Part shown: piece after piece, positions 7,987-17,341 of the stretch
Layout of the letters: each line of letters opens with the position of its first letter
How positions within the stretch are numbered: the stretch's first letter is position 1
Notes under the pieces: model-generated
Told to the model about the DNA's origin: nothing
Seen by the model: the letters and a program-made list of their open reading frames with translations, nothing else
Databases searched by the model: none
Source of the DNA: S010-25 sp964441285
GTDB lineage: Bacteria > Pseudomonadota > Gammaproteobacteria > SZUA-229
Reading direction: 5' to 3'
NCBI GenBank assembly: GCA_964441285.1
Contig: CAYTUK010000001.1
Location: 232,563 to 296,562, forward strand
DNA length: 64,000 bases
Made by a program: the position numbers and the translations under genes

Positions 7987-9535
7987 ATTGCCAGTTATCG
8001 GGTAAGTTTTCAGCGCAAAGCAAACAGTTATGACCGATTGCTGGGTAAAGTTCTGCGTAGTTTGCTATCGTGGTACCATTTACGCGGCGATTGATATGGA
8101 TGGGTTTTAATTCTTCCAGACGTTTAATGCCACTGGCTCCAAGTAATTCAGTTAAATTTTTAACCGTTGAGTTGTGGTAGTTAGCCACACGTTGTCCTTT
8201 ATTATCAATATTTAGTGCTTTGTAACGTGCTGGATCCTGGGTGGCGATACCCGTGGGACACTTATCAGTGTTACAGATGCGTGACTGAATACAGCCTAAC
8301 GCCAGCATCATTCCGCGTGCGCTGTTTATCGTGTCAGCACCTAATGCCAGCATCCGGGCCATATGAAAGGCAGTAAATATTTTGCCTGAAGCAATAAGGC
8401 GGATCTTATCGCGCAGGCCAAAACCGAGCAGGGCGCTGTTGACAAATATAATCGCGTCACGCAATGGTGTGCCAACCGAATTAGTTAGTTCAATAGGTGC
8501 TGCGCCAGTGCCGCCTTCACCACCGTCGACAGTAATAAAATCTGGCATAATACCCGTTTCCAGCATCGCTTTGCAGATGGCCAGAAATTCACTTCTTTTA
8601 CCCAGGCAGAGTTTAAATCCAATGGGTTTCCCGCCAGACAGTGTTCTTAATTTGCTGACAAAGTTGAGCAAACCTTTCGGGGTGTTGAATGCTGAATGTG
8701 CTGCTGGAGAAATGACATCATGGCCCATTGGTACATGACGAATTTCAGCGATCTCTCTGGTTAGTTTGGCCGCCGGCAAAATTCCGCCATGACCAGGTTT
8801 TGCGCCCTGGGAGAGCTTAATCTCGATCATTTTAACGCCATCAAGCTGCGCCTTTTTGGTGAATAGGTTTTCATCAAAATTACCGGCCTGATTTCGGCAA
8901 CCAAAATAGCCCGTACCGATTTGCCAGATAAGATCGCCGCCATATTTAAGGTGGTAAGGGCTTAGTCCACCCTCACCTGTATTGTGTGCAAAGTTACCAA
9001 TTTTTGCACCTTTGTTTAACGCCATAATTGCGTGTTTGCTTAAAGCGCCAAAGCTCATGGCCGAGATATTCAGTGGTGAGGCACTGTAGGGTTTTAAACA
9101 GTCTGAGCCGCCAAACTTAATGCGCGGGTGTGTGTCTTCAATATGGAAGGGTAGCAAGGAATGGTTCATCCATTCATAACCTGTTCGATAAACATCAAAC
9201 TGAGTGCCGAAAGGGCGAGTATCGCGAACATTTTTTGCGCGCTGATAAACCAGTGCACGAAACTCACGATTGATTGGCCGGCCATTGATATTGGATTCAA
9301 CAAAATATTGCTGTATTTCTGGACGTATGGATTCAAATAGATAACGGAAATGACCGATAACAGGGTAAAGACGAAGAATAGTGTGTTTTACCTGAATGAA
9401 GTCATATATCCCCAGCAGGATAATGGGGCCGATAAAAATAAAGCCATAATAGAATCCTGCCCAGTTAGTAGCAAGCAGCAATAGCATGGCCGCTATCAAT
9501 ATAGAAAAAATAATAAAACCCTGACGTACACTCAT
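7952..9535 (-). CDS. Membrane-anchored FMN-binding glutamate synthase-family protein (copy 1)
   Basis: This 527-residue protein has two N-terminal transmembrane helices, then the FMN/2-oxoglutarate domain of glutamate synthase: GEGGLSPYHLKYGGD, KLSQGAKPGHGGILP, VDGGEGGTGAAPIE and the cysteine triad CIQSRICNTDKCP. The triad has the C-x5-C-x4-C spacing that binds a 3Fe-4S cluster in GltB. It lacks the glutaminase domain, so it cannot draw ammonia from glutamine by itself, and the true reaction is unknown. A paralogue lies at 20.8-22.4 kb. An electron-transfer role at the inner membrane is an inference from the helices. Confidence 0.85.
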   Translation of the reverse strand: MSVRQGFIIFSILIAAMLLLLATNWAGFYYGFIFIGPIILLGIYDFIQVKHTILRLYPVIGHFRYLFESIRPEIQQYFVESNINGRPINREFRALVYQRAKNVRDTRPFGTQFDVYRTGYEWMNHSLLPFHIEDTHPRIKFGGSDCLKPYSASPLNISAMSFGALSKHAIMALNKGAKIGNFAHNTGEGGLSPYHLKYGGDLIWQIGTGYFGCRNQAGNFDENLFTKKAQLDGVKMIEIKLSQGAKPGHGGILPAAKLTREIAEIRHVPMGHDVISPAAHSAFNTPKGLLNFVSKLRTLSGGKPIGFKLCLGKRSEFLAICKAMLETGIMPDFITVDGGEGGTGAAPIELTNSVGTPLRDAIIFVNSALLGFGLRDKIRLIASGKIFTAFHMARMLALGADTINSARGMMLALGCIQSRICNTDKCPTGIATQDPARYKALNIDNKGQRVANYHNSTVKNLTELLGASGIKRLEELKPIHINRRVNGTTIANYAELYPAIGHNCLLCAENLPDNWQYDWKNATAESW

Positions 9536-9610
9536 TGGCTAACCCCGGTTGGTATAAATGGTTTTTTAATGACTATTTTTTTGTCTGTAAGTTCTTAATT
9601 TTATAGTTAT

Positions 9611-9640
9611 GATTATCGGTATCCTTTTCATCTATCTGGT
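9611..9640. repeat. Dispersed intergenic repeat, half copy G
   Basis: The segment GGTATCCTTTTCATCTATCT matches the outer arm of the repeat family found at 4.6, 20.7, 24.6, 27.6, 33.1 and 40.5 kb. The core is absent. Confidence 0.5.
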
Positions 9641-9764
9641 TAGTCTGTTTTTTAAGGCAGCATGAATTTGGATGTTATTGTAGTTGATGTTTTTTATTTG
9701 TCGATAATGGCGCGGGTATAAATCTTTTTACCCAAGCCCATCATAGAGTATATATTATGTTAGG

Positions 9765-9800
9765 CTTGTCTGTAACAGGGACGCACAAGACAAGTTTTTT
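9765..9800 (+). terminator. Stem-loop followed by T-run upstream of cytochrome c4 gene
   Basis: CTTGTCT (9765-9771) pairs with AGACAAG (9788-9794) and six T follow. This has the form of a weak intrinsic terminator or attenuator, but the loop is long (16 nt) and no gene ends just upstream, so the role is uncertain. Confidence 0.3.
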
Positions 9801-9879
9801 CCTGGCTGCTTAAATTTTGTCAGAGAAAATTCGTGTCTTCGTGGTACATGCGGAACCTAAATTAATACCGAGTTGTATT

Positions 9880-10518
9880 ATGAATTTAGTAAATATTATG
9901 AAGTGGCTGAGTGGTTTTCTACGCAACGGCGTCATGGTTCTTATTAGTCTAGGTGTGGCCTCACCTTTAGCCATGGGTGCGCATAATGCAGTGCAGAAAA
10001 TTGTTAAGCAAAATTGCGGCGCATGTCATGGCATTAATGGTAATAGTGTTGCGCCGATCTATCCAAAGTTGGCCGCTCAGACACCCGCTTATATAACAAA
10101 ACAATTGCATGACTTTACTGATGGCGTACGTACCAGTCCAGTCATGTCCGGTATAGCGAAAGCACTTTCTAATACACAAATTCAACAGCTGGCGCAATAC
10201 TTTTCGCAACAAACCAATATCAATAAAGCCCGACCGAATATACCGTTGGTGGCTCAAGGTGAAAAAATCTTTCGGGGTGGTGTGATCGCCCGGGGTGTTC
10301 CGGCCTGCGCTGCCTGTCACGGCCCTGCAGCCATTGGCTTGCCACCGCTCTATCCACGCCTGGCCGGGCAAAATCCGCCTTATGTCGAGAGTCAACTGCT
10401 GGCGTTTCGTAGCAAGAAGCGAAGTAATGATTTACACGCAATGATGCGTGATATCGCAGGCAAACTGACTGCGCAGCAAATTAAGGCGGTTGCAGCCTAC
10501 CTGGGTTCGTTACCTTAA
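9880..10518 (+). CDS. Diheme cytochrome c4-like protein
   Basis: The protein is exported (hydrophobic segment ending near SPLAMGAHNA) and carries two class-I heme sites, CGACHG near residue 46 and CAACHG near residue 143. Each domain has the repeated PKLAAQTPAYITKQL and PRLAGQNPPYVESQL block and a distal Met region (SPVMSGIA and HAMMRDIA), as in cytochrome c4. Such proteins carry electrons from the bc1 complex to terminal oxidases in the periplasm. Its position just upstream of petABC fits this. I chose ATG 9880; ATG 9898 is equally plausible. Confidence 0.87.
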   Translation: MNLVNIMKWLSGFLRNGVMVLISLGVASPLAMGAHNAVQKIVKQNCGACHGINGNSVAPIYPKLAAQTPAYITKQLHDFTDGVRTSPVMSGIAKALSNTQIQQLAQYFSQQTNINKARPNIPLVAQGEKIFRGGVIARGVPACAACHGPAAIGLPPLYPRLAGQNPPYVESQLLAFRSKKRSNDLHAMMRDIAGKLTAQQIKAVAAYLGSLP

Positions 10519-10691
10519 TCCTTCTCGTGCAAATATTACGCTTAAAAATCGTGTGAGATAGACGTGTAGGATAGATATGTGTTCAAGTTTTGATGATAAT
10601 TTGATTGCTGGCTGTATGTTAAGGACTCAATGCAGCGCCTGAATAAATTAAAACTTCCGCCAGAGTTTTGAAACTAAAAGGCCAGAAATTT

Positions 10692-11330
10692 ATGAACAAA
10701 AAAAAGGATAAGAATAAAAGCGATGTAGAACATCAGGTTCTGAGCCAGAAAGAACGCTCAAAGCGACGTTTTCTGAGCGCAGCAACGGCTGCTGTTGGTA
10801 CTGCCGGTGTTGGGGTGTTAGCGGTGCCATTTATTAAAAGTCTGGAGCCCGATGCAGCCGCTGCGGCAGCTTCGGTCATCACGGTTGATATATCAGGGAT
10901 ACCGCCGGGCGGGCATCTCACAACAAGCTGGCAGCAAAAACCGCTTCTTATTGCCAATCGAACACCAGAAATGCTGGCGACATTAAGCCAGATGAATTCT
11001 CAGCTGAAAGATCCAGATAATAAGGTTCCTCAGCAACCTCCTTATGCACAAAATATTTATCGTTCACGGAAGCCGGAATGGTTGATTATGATGCAGGTTT
11101 GTACTCACCTGTGCTGTTCTCCTGCTTATAAACCGAGAAAGGGGACGGTGAGCCCTACCTGGTTGGGCGGCTTCCATTGTGCCTGCCATGGCTCACTGTA
11201 TGATTTATCCGGCAGGGTAATGTTTGGTTCGCCGGCACCTGCAAATATGGTCATTCCCCAATATATGTTCACTGATGATGGGAAATCGGTGCAGATTACC
11301 GGCCTCGAAAAGAAATCCAAGCTATGTTAA
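10692..11330 (+). CDS. petA: Rieske iron-sulfur subunit of cytochrome bc1
   Basis: The Rieske protein takes electrons from quinol and passes them to cytochrome c1. A twin-arginine motif (SKRRFLSAAT) precedes the single anchoring helix. The cluster-binding boxes are CTHLCC and CACHGS, about 30 residues apart. The usual first box is CTHLGC, so Gly is replaced by Cys here, giving an extra thiol next to the disulfide cysteine. The ATG at 10692 was preferred over a TTG at 10668. It starts the petA-petB-petC operon, 34 bases before petB. Confidence 0.93.
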   Translation: MNKKKDKNKSDVEHQVLSQKERSKRRFLSAATAAVGTAGVGVLAVPFIKSLEPDAAAAAASVITVDISGIPPGGHLTTSWQQKPLLIANRTPEMLATLSQMNSQLKDPDNKVPQQPPYAQNIYRSRKPEWLIMMQVCTHLCCSPAYKPRKGTVSPTWLGGFHCACHGSLYDLSGRVMFGSPAPANMVIPQYMFTDDGKSVQITGLEKKSKLC

Positions 11331-11364
11331 AAATATCCTTGCAATGGTAAATCAGGAGTAGACG

Positions 11365-12582
11365 ATGAGTAAAAACCATAGTTTCTGGACGTGGATTAAC
11401 GAAAGGTTACCCGTAAGCAGTTTTTTGAAAGCCTCAGTAACCGAATACTATGCGCCTAAGAACTTTAATTTCTGGTATTTTTTTGGTTCACTGGCACTTC
11501 TGGTTCTTATCTCACAGATTTTTTCAGGAATTTTCCTGCTGACACACTATCATAGTGATGCGAATCGGGCCTTTGATTCGGTGCAGGGTATCATGTTTGA
11601 CGTAAAATGGGGATGGTTAATTCGCTATATTCATACCACCGGTGCTTCGATGTTTTTTCTGGTGATTTACTTACACATATCTCGAGCATTTCTTTATGGC
11701 TCTTCTCGTAAACCGCGTGAATTGCTGTGGATTATCGGTTGGGTTATTTATATCGTGCTTATGGCAGAGGCGTATTTTGGTTATGTACTGCCGTTTGGGA
11801 ACATGTCCTACTGGGGTGGGGAAGTCATTACCTCTATTATTGGTGCCATCCCCGTTATCGGTGACTGGCTGGTTTCGATTGTCCGCGGTGGGCCTGGTTT
11901 AGGCGGGGCAACACTCACGCGTTTTATGGCCTTTCATGTTGTCCTTATTCCGCTGCTACTGATTGTGCTTGTCGTTTTACATCTGGTGGCACTACATAAA
12001 GTAGGGTCCAATAATCCTGATGGTATAGAAATTTCGAAAAAACTCGATGCGAAAGGCATTCCTCTGGATGGCATCCCTTTCCACCCTTATTATACGGTGA
12101 AAGATCTCTATGGTGTCGGCGTGTTTCTGACTCTGTTTGCGATGATTATCCTGTTTGCACCGACCTTGCATGGTCTGATTATTGAGTACGATAATTACAT
12201 TCCGGCCAACCCGTTACAGACACCCGCCGATGTTACACCGGCATGGTATCTCTCTCCGTATTACGCAATACTGCGTTCAATACCCGATAAAGGGCTCGGT
12301 ATCCTTATGCTGGGCTTAGCCATAGTATTTCCATTTTTTCTCCCCTGGTTAGACCGTTGTCCAGCTAAATCAGTACGCTATCGCCCCGTTTATTTTGGTA
12401 TGTTGATTGTACTGGCTATTGCATTATTGGTATTGGGCTGGATTGGGATGCAACCAGCCAACCCGGCACTGCTGCCGCCTGCACGCATTGCGCTGGGGGT
12501 GTATATCGGCTTTTTTATATTGCTACCCGTTGTTAGCCAACTTGAACCGGTTCGACCAGTACCAGACAGGGTGAAATCATGA
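11365..12582 (+). CDS. petB: Cytochrome b subunit of cytochrome bc1
   Basis: A 405-residue, eight-helix membrane protein with two bis-His heme sites, visible in RYIHTTGASMFFLVIYLHIS and FMAFHVVLIPLLLIVLVVLH. It contains both the b6-like and subunit-IV-like halves, so it is the full proteobacterial form. The quinol-oxidation motif, PEWY in mitochondria and alphaproteobacteria, reads PAWY here (TPAWYLSPYYAILRSIP). The GTG/ATG context is ordinary. Its stop overlaps the petC start (ATGA), showing tight coupling. Confidence 0.95.
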   Translation: MSKNHSFWTWINERLPVSSFLKASVTEYYAPKNFNFWYFFGSLALLVLISQIFSGIFLLTHYHSDANRAFDSVQGIMFDVKWGWLIRYIHTTGASMFFLVIYLHISRAFLYGSSRKPRELLWIIGWVIYIVLMAEAYFGYVLPFGNMSYWGGEVITSIIGAIPVIGDWLVSIVRGGPGLGGATLTRFMAFHVVLIPLLLIVLVVLHLVALHKVGSNNPDGIEISKKLDAKGIPLDGIPFHPYYTVKDLYGVGVFLTLFAMIILFAPTLHGLIIEYDNYIPANPLQTPADVTPAWYLSPYYAILRSIPDKGLGILMLGLAIVFPFFLPWLDRCPAKSVRYRPVYFGMLIVLAIALLVLGWIGMQPANPALLPPARIALGVYIGFFILLPVVSQLEPVRPVPDRVKS

Positions 12583-13277
12583 GGATAATATTAAGTATTG
12601 GAGTGGTGGTTATGGTTGTTTTTACCACCCTTGTTGGAACCGCGTATGCCGATGAAGTTGCGTTGCCGACTGCGAAGTACAAGTTCGATAAAGAAACCAT
12701 TATTCGTGGAGGCATATTTTTTGCCCAGAACTGCCTGGCATGTCACAGTATGAAGTATATTCGTTACAACCGTCTGGCGGTAGACCTCGGGCTAAATAAA
12801 GAATTCATTAAGCGTAACTTTATGCTCCCGTCGGGGGCTAAATATTTACGTGGTATGACAACGGTTATGCCCCCAAAGCTTGCTGCCAGATGGCTTGGTG
12901 TTACACCACCCGATTTAACACTGGTTGCGCGTTACCGAGGTGTGGACTGGATCTACAACTATCTAAGAAGTTTTTATTGGGATCCCAGTAAATCAACCGG
13001 ATGGAATAACCATGTTTTTCCAGGTGTCGCGATGCCAAATGTGCTGTTTTCATATAGCGGTGTAGTTGACAGCAAGGGACGTGTACTTAAAAAGGCCAGT
13101 CATAGTCATCAGAAATATGATGAAGTAATAACTAACCTTATAGCATGGATGCGATATACCAGTGACCCTTCGATTATCATTCGTAGACAGATCAGCCCTT
13201 ATGTTATTGGGTTCCTGTTAATTTTTACACTGCTTGCGTATCTTTTAAAACGTGCTTACTGGCGCGATGTACATTAG
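12579..13277 (+). CDS. petC: Cytochrome c1 subunit of cytochrome bc1
   Basis: Membrane-anchored periplasmic monoheme cytochrome of 232 residues. A signal peptide ends near GTAYADE; the heme site is CLACHSMKYIRYNR, the c1-specific extension of CxxCH. The distal Met is probably in FPGVAMPNVL, and a C-terminal helix (VIGFLLIFTLLAYLLKRAYW) anchors it. It completes the three-subunit bc1 complex; no fourth subunit is seen. Confidence 0.94.
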   Translation: MRIILSIGVVVMVVFTTLVGTAYADEVALPTAKYKFDKETIIRGGIFFAQNCLACHSMKYIRYNRLAVDLGLNKEFIKRNFMLPSGAKYLRGMTTVMPPKLAARWLGVTPPDLTLVARYRGVDWIYNYLRSFYWDPSKSTGWNNHVFPGVAMPNVLFSYSGVVDSKGRVLKKASHSHQKYDEVITNLIAWMRYTSDPSIIIRRQISPYVIGFLLIFTLLAYLLKRAYWRDVH

Positions 13278-13347
13278 CGCTCCCTCTGATGTAAAGGCAC
13301 AGAGCTAGCAGCCAGGCCTGGGTATTGTCCGACCTGCTCCTGGTGGG

Positions 13348-13367
13348 GGCATTATCGCTATAATGCC
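13348..13367. terminator. Hairpin between convergent petC and aldehyde dehydrogenase genes
   Basis: GGCATTAT and ATAATGCC form an 8-bp stem with a 4-nt loop (CGCT), five bases beyond the dehydrogenase stop codon and 70 beyond petC. It could end transcription from both sides. No clear T-run follows on the petC side. Confidence 0.45.
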
Positions 13368-13371
13368 GACT

Positions 13372-14811
13372 CTATAGTGCAGTCGAACGTATCACCATCA
13401 TTTTCTCTACCTGCATGTCTCTAAACGTGTGTGGTATGCCGCCGATACCAAAACCAGAATGTTTCAGACCCGCAAATGGCATCCAGTCGACACGAAAAGC
13501 GGTGTGGTCATTGACCATTACGGCGGATGCATCCAGTTGTTTGAAAGCATACATGCAGGTGTCAATGTTTTTCGAGAAGACTGCTGCCTGGAATGCGACA
13601 TCAAGACTGTTGGCGCAAGTTATAGCCTCTGCTATATCGGTATAGGTATAAATGCAAACGACTGGGCCAAAAATCTCATTACTGGTAATGATGGCATCTG
13701 CTGAAGGATTAAATAAAACCGTTGCTTCATAACAGCTGGCTGAAATTTTATTGCCTCCGGTTATACATTCAGCGCCCTTGTCAATTGCATCCTCTACCCA
13801 CGCATGAACACGATCTGTTTCAGCATGGCGAATTAAAGGCCCAATGTCGGTATCTTCTTTTGTTGGGTCGCCAATTTTCATTTGTTTTACTGCTGTGGCG
13901 ATATGTTCGGCAAGTTTACGCGCGATAGATTTATGTGCATAAATACGTTGAACCGATACACAGACCTGTCCGGCGTGATAGAAACCTGCTTTGGTCAGCA
14001 GTGGCACAGTCTCGTCCATATTGGCATCTTCAGCGACAATCACTGGGGCAACACCACCATGTTCAAGTGCGCAACGCGTACCGGCTGCGAGTTTGGAGCG
14101 TAACATCCAGCCTACATTGGCGCTGCCAATAAAGCTGAAAAAAGCGACTCGCTTATCGGTAACCAGGGCTGTGGCAGTTTCATGATCTGAGGTGATAATG
14201 CCCTGACACCATGCTTCTGGTAGACCCGCTTCACGAAAAATCTGGATTAGTCGAAAACATGACAAAGGTGTATCTTCAGCAGGTTTAATAATAACCGGAC
14301 AACCCGAAGCAACTGCTGGCCCAATCTGATGCACGGCAAGATTAAGTGGGTGGTTAAATGCACTGACGGCGACGACAACGCCAATAGGCTCATGTGTGGT
14401 AAATGCCAGCCGGTTCATTGACGCAGCATTTTTACTCATTGGAACTTCTTCACCATGTATCGTCCGTAATACTTCGATGCAGTTGCGTATGCCATCAATG
14501 GCGCGAGTCACTTCTACACGGGAATCAATTAGAGGTTTACCGCCTTCGCGTGCTGCTTCAAGAGCCAGCATTTCGAAACGTGACTGCATGATCATGGCCG
14601 TTTTATTTAATATGTCGATACGGGTTTCAGCGTCCAGCCATTTCGAGCGGTCACGGAAAAGACTATGAGCGGTATTAAGTGCAATATTCACTGCGGTTTT
14701 ATCACCGATTTCGACGGTAGCAATGTGACTGTCATCGAAAGGGGCAGTCACATTAATTTCACCTATGGCAGCGGCACCGGGAACCAGTAATTTAAAATGT
14801 TCAGTCATCAT
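13372..14811 (-). CDS. NAD(P)-dependent aldehyde dehydrogenase
   Basis: A 479-residue cytoplasmic aldehyde dehydrogenase. The nucleotide-binding fold shows FSFIGSANVGW, the general-base Glu lies in ALEHGG (usually ELGG), and the catalytic Cys lies in GQVCVSVQRI. The C-terminal PFAGLKHSGFGIGGI and MVNDHTAFRVDWMPF blocks resemble the lactaldehyde, phosphonoacetaldehyde and related small-aldehyde dehydrogenases, but I cannot choose a substrate. GGAG lies 5-8 bases before the paired ATG codons at 14811 and 14808. It has no obvious partner gene. Confidence 0.87.
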   Translation of the reverse strand: MMTEHFKLLVPGAAAIGEINVTAPFDDSHIATVEIGDKTAVNIALNTAHSLFRDRSKWLDAETRIDILNKTAMIMQSRFEMLALEAAREGGKPLIDSRVEVTRAIDGIRNCIEVLRTIHGEEVPMSKNAASMNRLAFTTHEPIGVVVAVSAFNHPLNLAVHQIGPAVASGCPVIIKPAEDTPLSCFRLIQIFREAGLPEAWCQGIITSDHETATALVTDKRVAFFSFIGSANVGWMLRSKLAAGTRCALEHGGVAPVIVAEDANMDETVPLLTKAGFYHAGQVCVSVQRIYAHKSIARKLAEHIATAVKQMKIGDPTKEDTDIGPLIRHAETDRVHAWVEDAIDKGAECITGGNKISASCYEATVLFNPSADAIITSNEIFGPVVCIYTYTDIAEAITCANSLDVAFQAAVFSKNIDTCMYAFKQLDASAVMVNDHTAFRVDWMPFAGLKHSGFGIGGIPHTFRDMQVEKMMVIRSTAL

Positions 14812-15012
14812 TTATTCTCCTTTTATTTTGTTGTTTGACGCAGAGATACTAACAGGATGGATGATATATAATCTGGAAAGCAATGGATATTAGCCATACT
14901 TTTTAATTCGGGTTAAAACAGATAGCTGTGATAGAATAGAACGATTACTATTCAAAAGCTAAATTAATAAATTTAATATTAAAACAGATATGGTGGCCAG
15001 AGGTTAATACAG

Positions 15013-15522
15013 ATGAAAACTAAAGTAATGACACTGGTTATAATTATATTTTCTTTAGCTGTTTTTCGATTGCTACCGCATTTGCCGAATGTATCGCCTG
15101 TAGCAGCGATGGCGCTTTTTGGCGGTGTCTACTTTGCAGATAAACGTCTGGCCTTCATTGTTCCTTTCCTCGCCTTGTTATTCAGTGACCTGATACTCGG
15201 GTTGCATAATACGATGTTATTCGTCTATGGCGGATTTGGTCTTACTGTTGTAATTGGCATGTGGTTGAGCCATCGTGTCACGATTACCAATACTGCGCTT
15301 GCAACTATGGTTGCATCGGTTGCTTTTTTCCTGATTACTAATTTTGGTGCCTGGCTTACTTCAGGTATATACGCCAGCACGACTGAAGGTTTAATACAGG
15401 CCTATGTCGCGGGCATCCCTTTCTTTCAGAATTCACTGATGGGTAATCTGGGGTTTGTTGCGCTGATATTTGGCGGTTATGAACTTTTGAAAAATAATAT
15501 TATCGCATTACGACAGACTTGA
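15013..15522 (+). CDS. DUF6580-like multi-spanning membrane protein
   Basis: A 169-residue protein with about five hydrophobic helices. The N-terminal block LPHLPNVSPVAAMALFGGVY is typical of DUF6580, a family suspected to be transport-related because its topology resembles substrate-binding subunits of ECF transporters. There is no ATPase partner next to it, and the substrate is unknown. It stands alone between the divergent aldehyde dehydrogenase gene and the convergent ABC genes. Confidence 0.65.
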   Translation: MKTKVMTLVIIIFSLAVFRLLPHLPNVSPVAAMALFGGVYFADKRLAFIVPFLALLFSDLILGLHNTMLFVYGGFGLTVVIGMWLSHRVTITNTALATMVASVAFFLITNFGAWLTSGIYASTTEGLIQAYVAGIPFFQNSLMGNLGFVALIFGGYELLKNNIIALRQT

Positions 15523-15626
15523 TTTTGTTGTTAAACAATAAATTATCGTAACACAGTCGCTAAGTTTGCTCCCTGCCTGGCTGTAATCCAGTTATTCTTA
15601 TTCAGTTATTCTTTTTCAACCTGCCG

Positions 15627-16400
15627 TTAAGGTTTTAAGCCTGTCCCCCTGGCGAGTAGTCGCAATGAAAACAGGTATAGCACCGCAATAAACGCAATGA
15701 TGATGGTAAACGCAACGGAAACATTGATGTCACTAATACCTAAAATACCATATCGAAAAGCATTAATCATATAAAGAATGGGGTTAGCCATTGATGCATC
15801 CTGCCAGAATTGTGGCAGCATTTTTATTGAATAGAAAACGCCGCCGAGATAGGTCAGAGGGGTTAAAACAAACGTAGGGACAATGGTGATGTCATCGAAA
15901 CTCCTTGCATACGCAGCATTAATAAAACCCGCAAGTGAAAATAATACCGAGGTTAGGAAGAACACGGCAAAACTAATCAGATAACTGTGTACCTGAATTT
16001 CGGTAAAAAACATAGATACAATGGTTACGATAATACCAACGATAATGCCGCGTGCAACCCCACCGGAAACAAAACCGATCAGAATAATGTTATTTGATAA
16101 GGGTGAGACCAGCATTTCTTCGATACTATGCTGAAATTTTGCACTGAAAAACGAGGAAACAACATTGGAGTAGGCATTGGTAATAACCGACATTAATATT
16201 AATCCGGGTACAATGTAATTCATATAGCTGTAACCATCAATGTCCGCGATCTGGGAACCAATGAGTCGGCCGAAGATAATAAAATACAGGCTAACAGTTA
16301 TTGCAGGAGGCAATATGGTTTGTATCCAGATGCGGATAAAGCGTAAAAATTCTTTTATAATGATGGTTTGCAGTGCGACCCATTTTTGAGAAAAATTCAT
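15627..16400 (-). CDS. yadH: ABC-2 type transporter permease, YadH-like
   Basis: A 257-residue, six-helix inner-membrane permease. RIWIQTILPPAITVSLYFIIFG, YIVPGLILMSVITNAY and FDDITIVPTFVLTPLTYLGG follow E. coli YadH closely, at nearly the same length. It forms an exporter with the ATPase encoded just upstream, whose stop overlaps this start by four bases (ATGA). The exported compound of YadGH is not known; drug or lipid-like molecules are usual for the family. Confidence 0.88.
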   Translation of the reverse strand: MNFSQKWVALQTIIIKEFLRFIRIWIQTILPPAITVSLYFIIFGRLIGSQIADIDGYSYMNYIVPGLILMSVITNAYSNVVSSFFSAKFQHSIEEMLVSPLSNNIILIGFVSGGVARGIIVGIIVTIVSMFFTEIQVHSYLISFAVFFLTSVLFSLAGFINAAYARSFDDITIVPTFVLTPLTYLGGVFYSIKMLPQFWQDASMANPILYMINAFRYGILGISDINVSVAFTIIIAFIAVLYLFSLRLLARGTGLKP

Positions 16401-17341
16401 GATTGGGTAACTGTTTGAGGCTGCATATTGCTTTTGGTTTTAATCATAGAAACAAATAATTGTTCGAGCCGGTTAGTTTTATTTTTCATCCCATGCACGT
16501 CAATGCCGCATTGCTTTAACAGGTTAAAAACGTCGCTTAGTAGCTGCGTATCAAGTACATCAATCTCCAGTGTGGTTTTGTCCACATAACGAACGGTAAA
16601 GTCGCCACAGTGTGGTAATGATGTAATTTCATTCTTAAGATAGAGGACAAATGTTTCCTGGTGGAGTCTGTCCAACAGTTTGCGCATACTGGTCTGCTCA
16701 ATGGTAACACCGTGATCAATAATAGCGATGGTATTGCACAGACTTTCTGCCTCTTCCAGGTAGTGTGTGGTGAGGATAATTGTCGTACCTTGCTGATTAA
16801 TCTGTTTTAAAAACGTCCACATGCTGTGACGAATTTCTATATCGACTCCAGCTGTTGGTTCATCCAGTATCAGCAACTCTGGCTGGTGCATCAGCGCACG
16901 CGCAATCATTAGCCGACGTTTCATGCCGCTGGATAATTCTTTTGCCATGTGGGCACGTTTGTCCCATAGGTCCAGTTGTGTCAGGTAGGTTTTGGCTCGC
17001 TGCCGGGCTGTTATCCGATCAATACCGTAATAACCTGCCTGGTTAATAAGAATTTCCTCAATTGGCTCAAAAATATTAAAGTTAAACTCCTGTGGTACCA
17101 GGCCAATATGCATACGTGTAGTAGCGCTCTGCTGATCCATGTTCTGCCCGAATACTTCAATTTCCCCGGATGTTTTGTTAATCAGTGACGAAATAATACC
17201 AATAACGGTCGATTTACCTGCACCATTGGGGCCTAATAAAGCGAAGAAATCCCCTTTTTTTACTGAAAGATTGACCCCTTTCAGTGCCGTTACACCATTT
17301 CTATAGGTTTTTTGCAGGTTTTTAATGGCTAAAGCGTTCAT
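16397..17341 (-). CDS. yadG: ABC transporter ATP-binding protein, YadG-like
   Basis: The 314-residue ATPase shows Walker A GPNGAGKST, signature LSSGMKRRLMIARAL, Walker B LLILDEPTAGVD and the switch His in TTHYLEEAE. It pairs with the YadH-like permease. The gene is divergent from a TetR regulator at 17514, and the shared 170-base gap is a plausible place for regulation of both, as is common for exporter and TetR pairs. The family call is firm. Confidence 0.9.
   Translation of the reverse strand: MNALAIKNLQKTYRNGVTALKGVNLSVKKGDFFALLGPNGAGKSTVIGIISSLINKTSGEIEVFGQNMDQQSATTRMHIGLVPQEFNFNIFEPIEEILINQAGYYGIDRITARQRAKTYLTQLDLWDKRAHMAKELSSGMKRRLMIARALMHQPELLILDEPTAGVDIEIRHSMWTFLKQINQQGTTIILTTHYLEEAESLCNTIAIIDHGVTIEQTSMRKLLDRLHQETFVLYLKNEITSLPHCGDFTVRYVDKTTLEIDVLDTQLLSDVFNLLKQCGIDVHGMKNKTNRLEQLFVSMIKTKSNMQPQTVTQS

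Larger units (their letters stand above)
9536..9879. other. 344-base divergent intergenic region
   Basis: This region holds the upstream sequences of the flavoprotein gene (left) and the cytochrome c4-like gene (right). It contains a half copy of the dispersed repeat at 9611-9640 and a stem-loop with T-run at 9765-9800. An in-frame TTG at 9817 could extend the cytochrome but would precede the signal peptide by 21 residues. I see no further gene. Confidence 0.5.

Noticed and set aside
13415..14668. Overlapping open frames opposite the aldehyde dehydrogenase
   Set aside because: They are antisense shadows of the dehydrogenase gene without motifs or ribosome-binding sites.
14934..14953. GAATAG/CTATTC dyad upstream of the DUF6580 gene
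   Set aside because: Six-base arms with an eight-base loop are too weak to call an operator or terminator.
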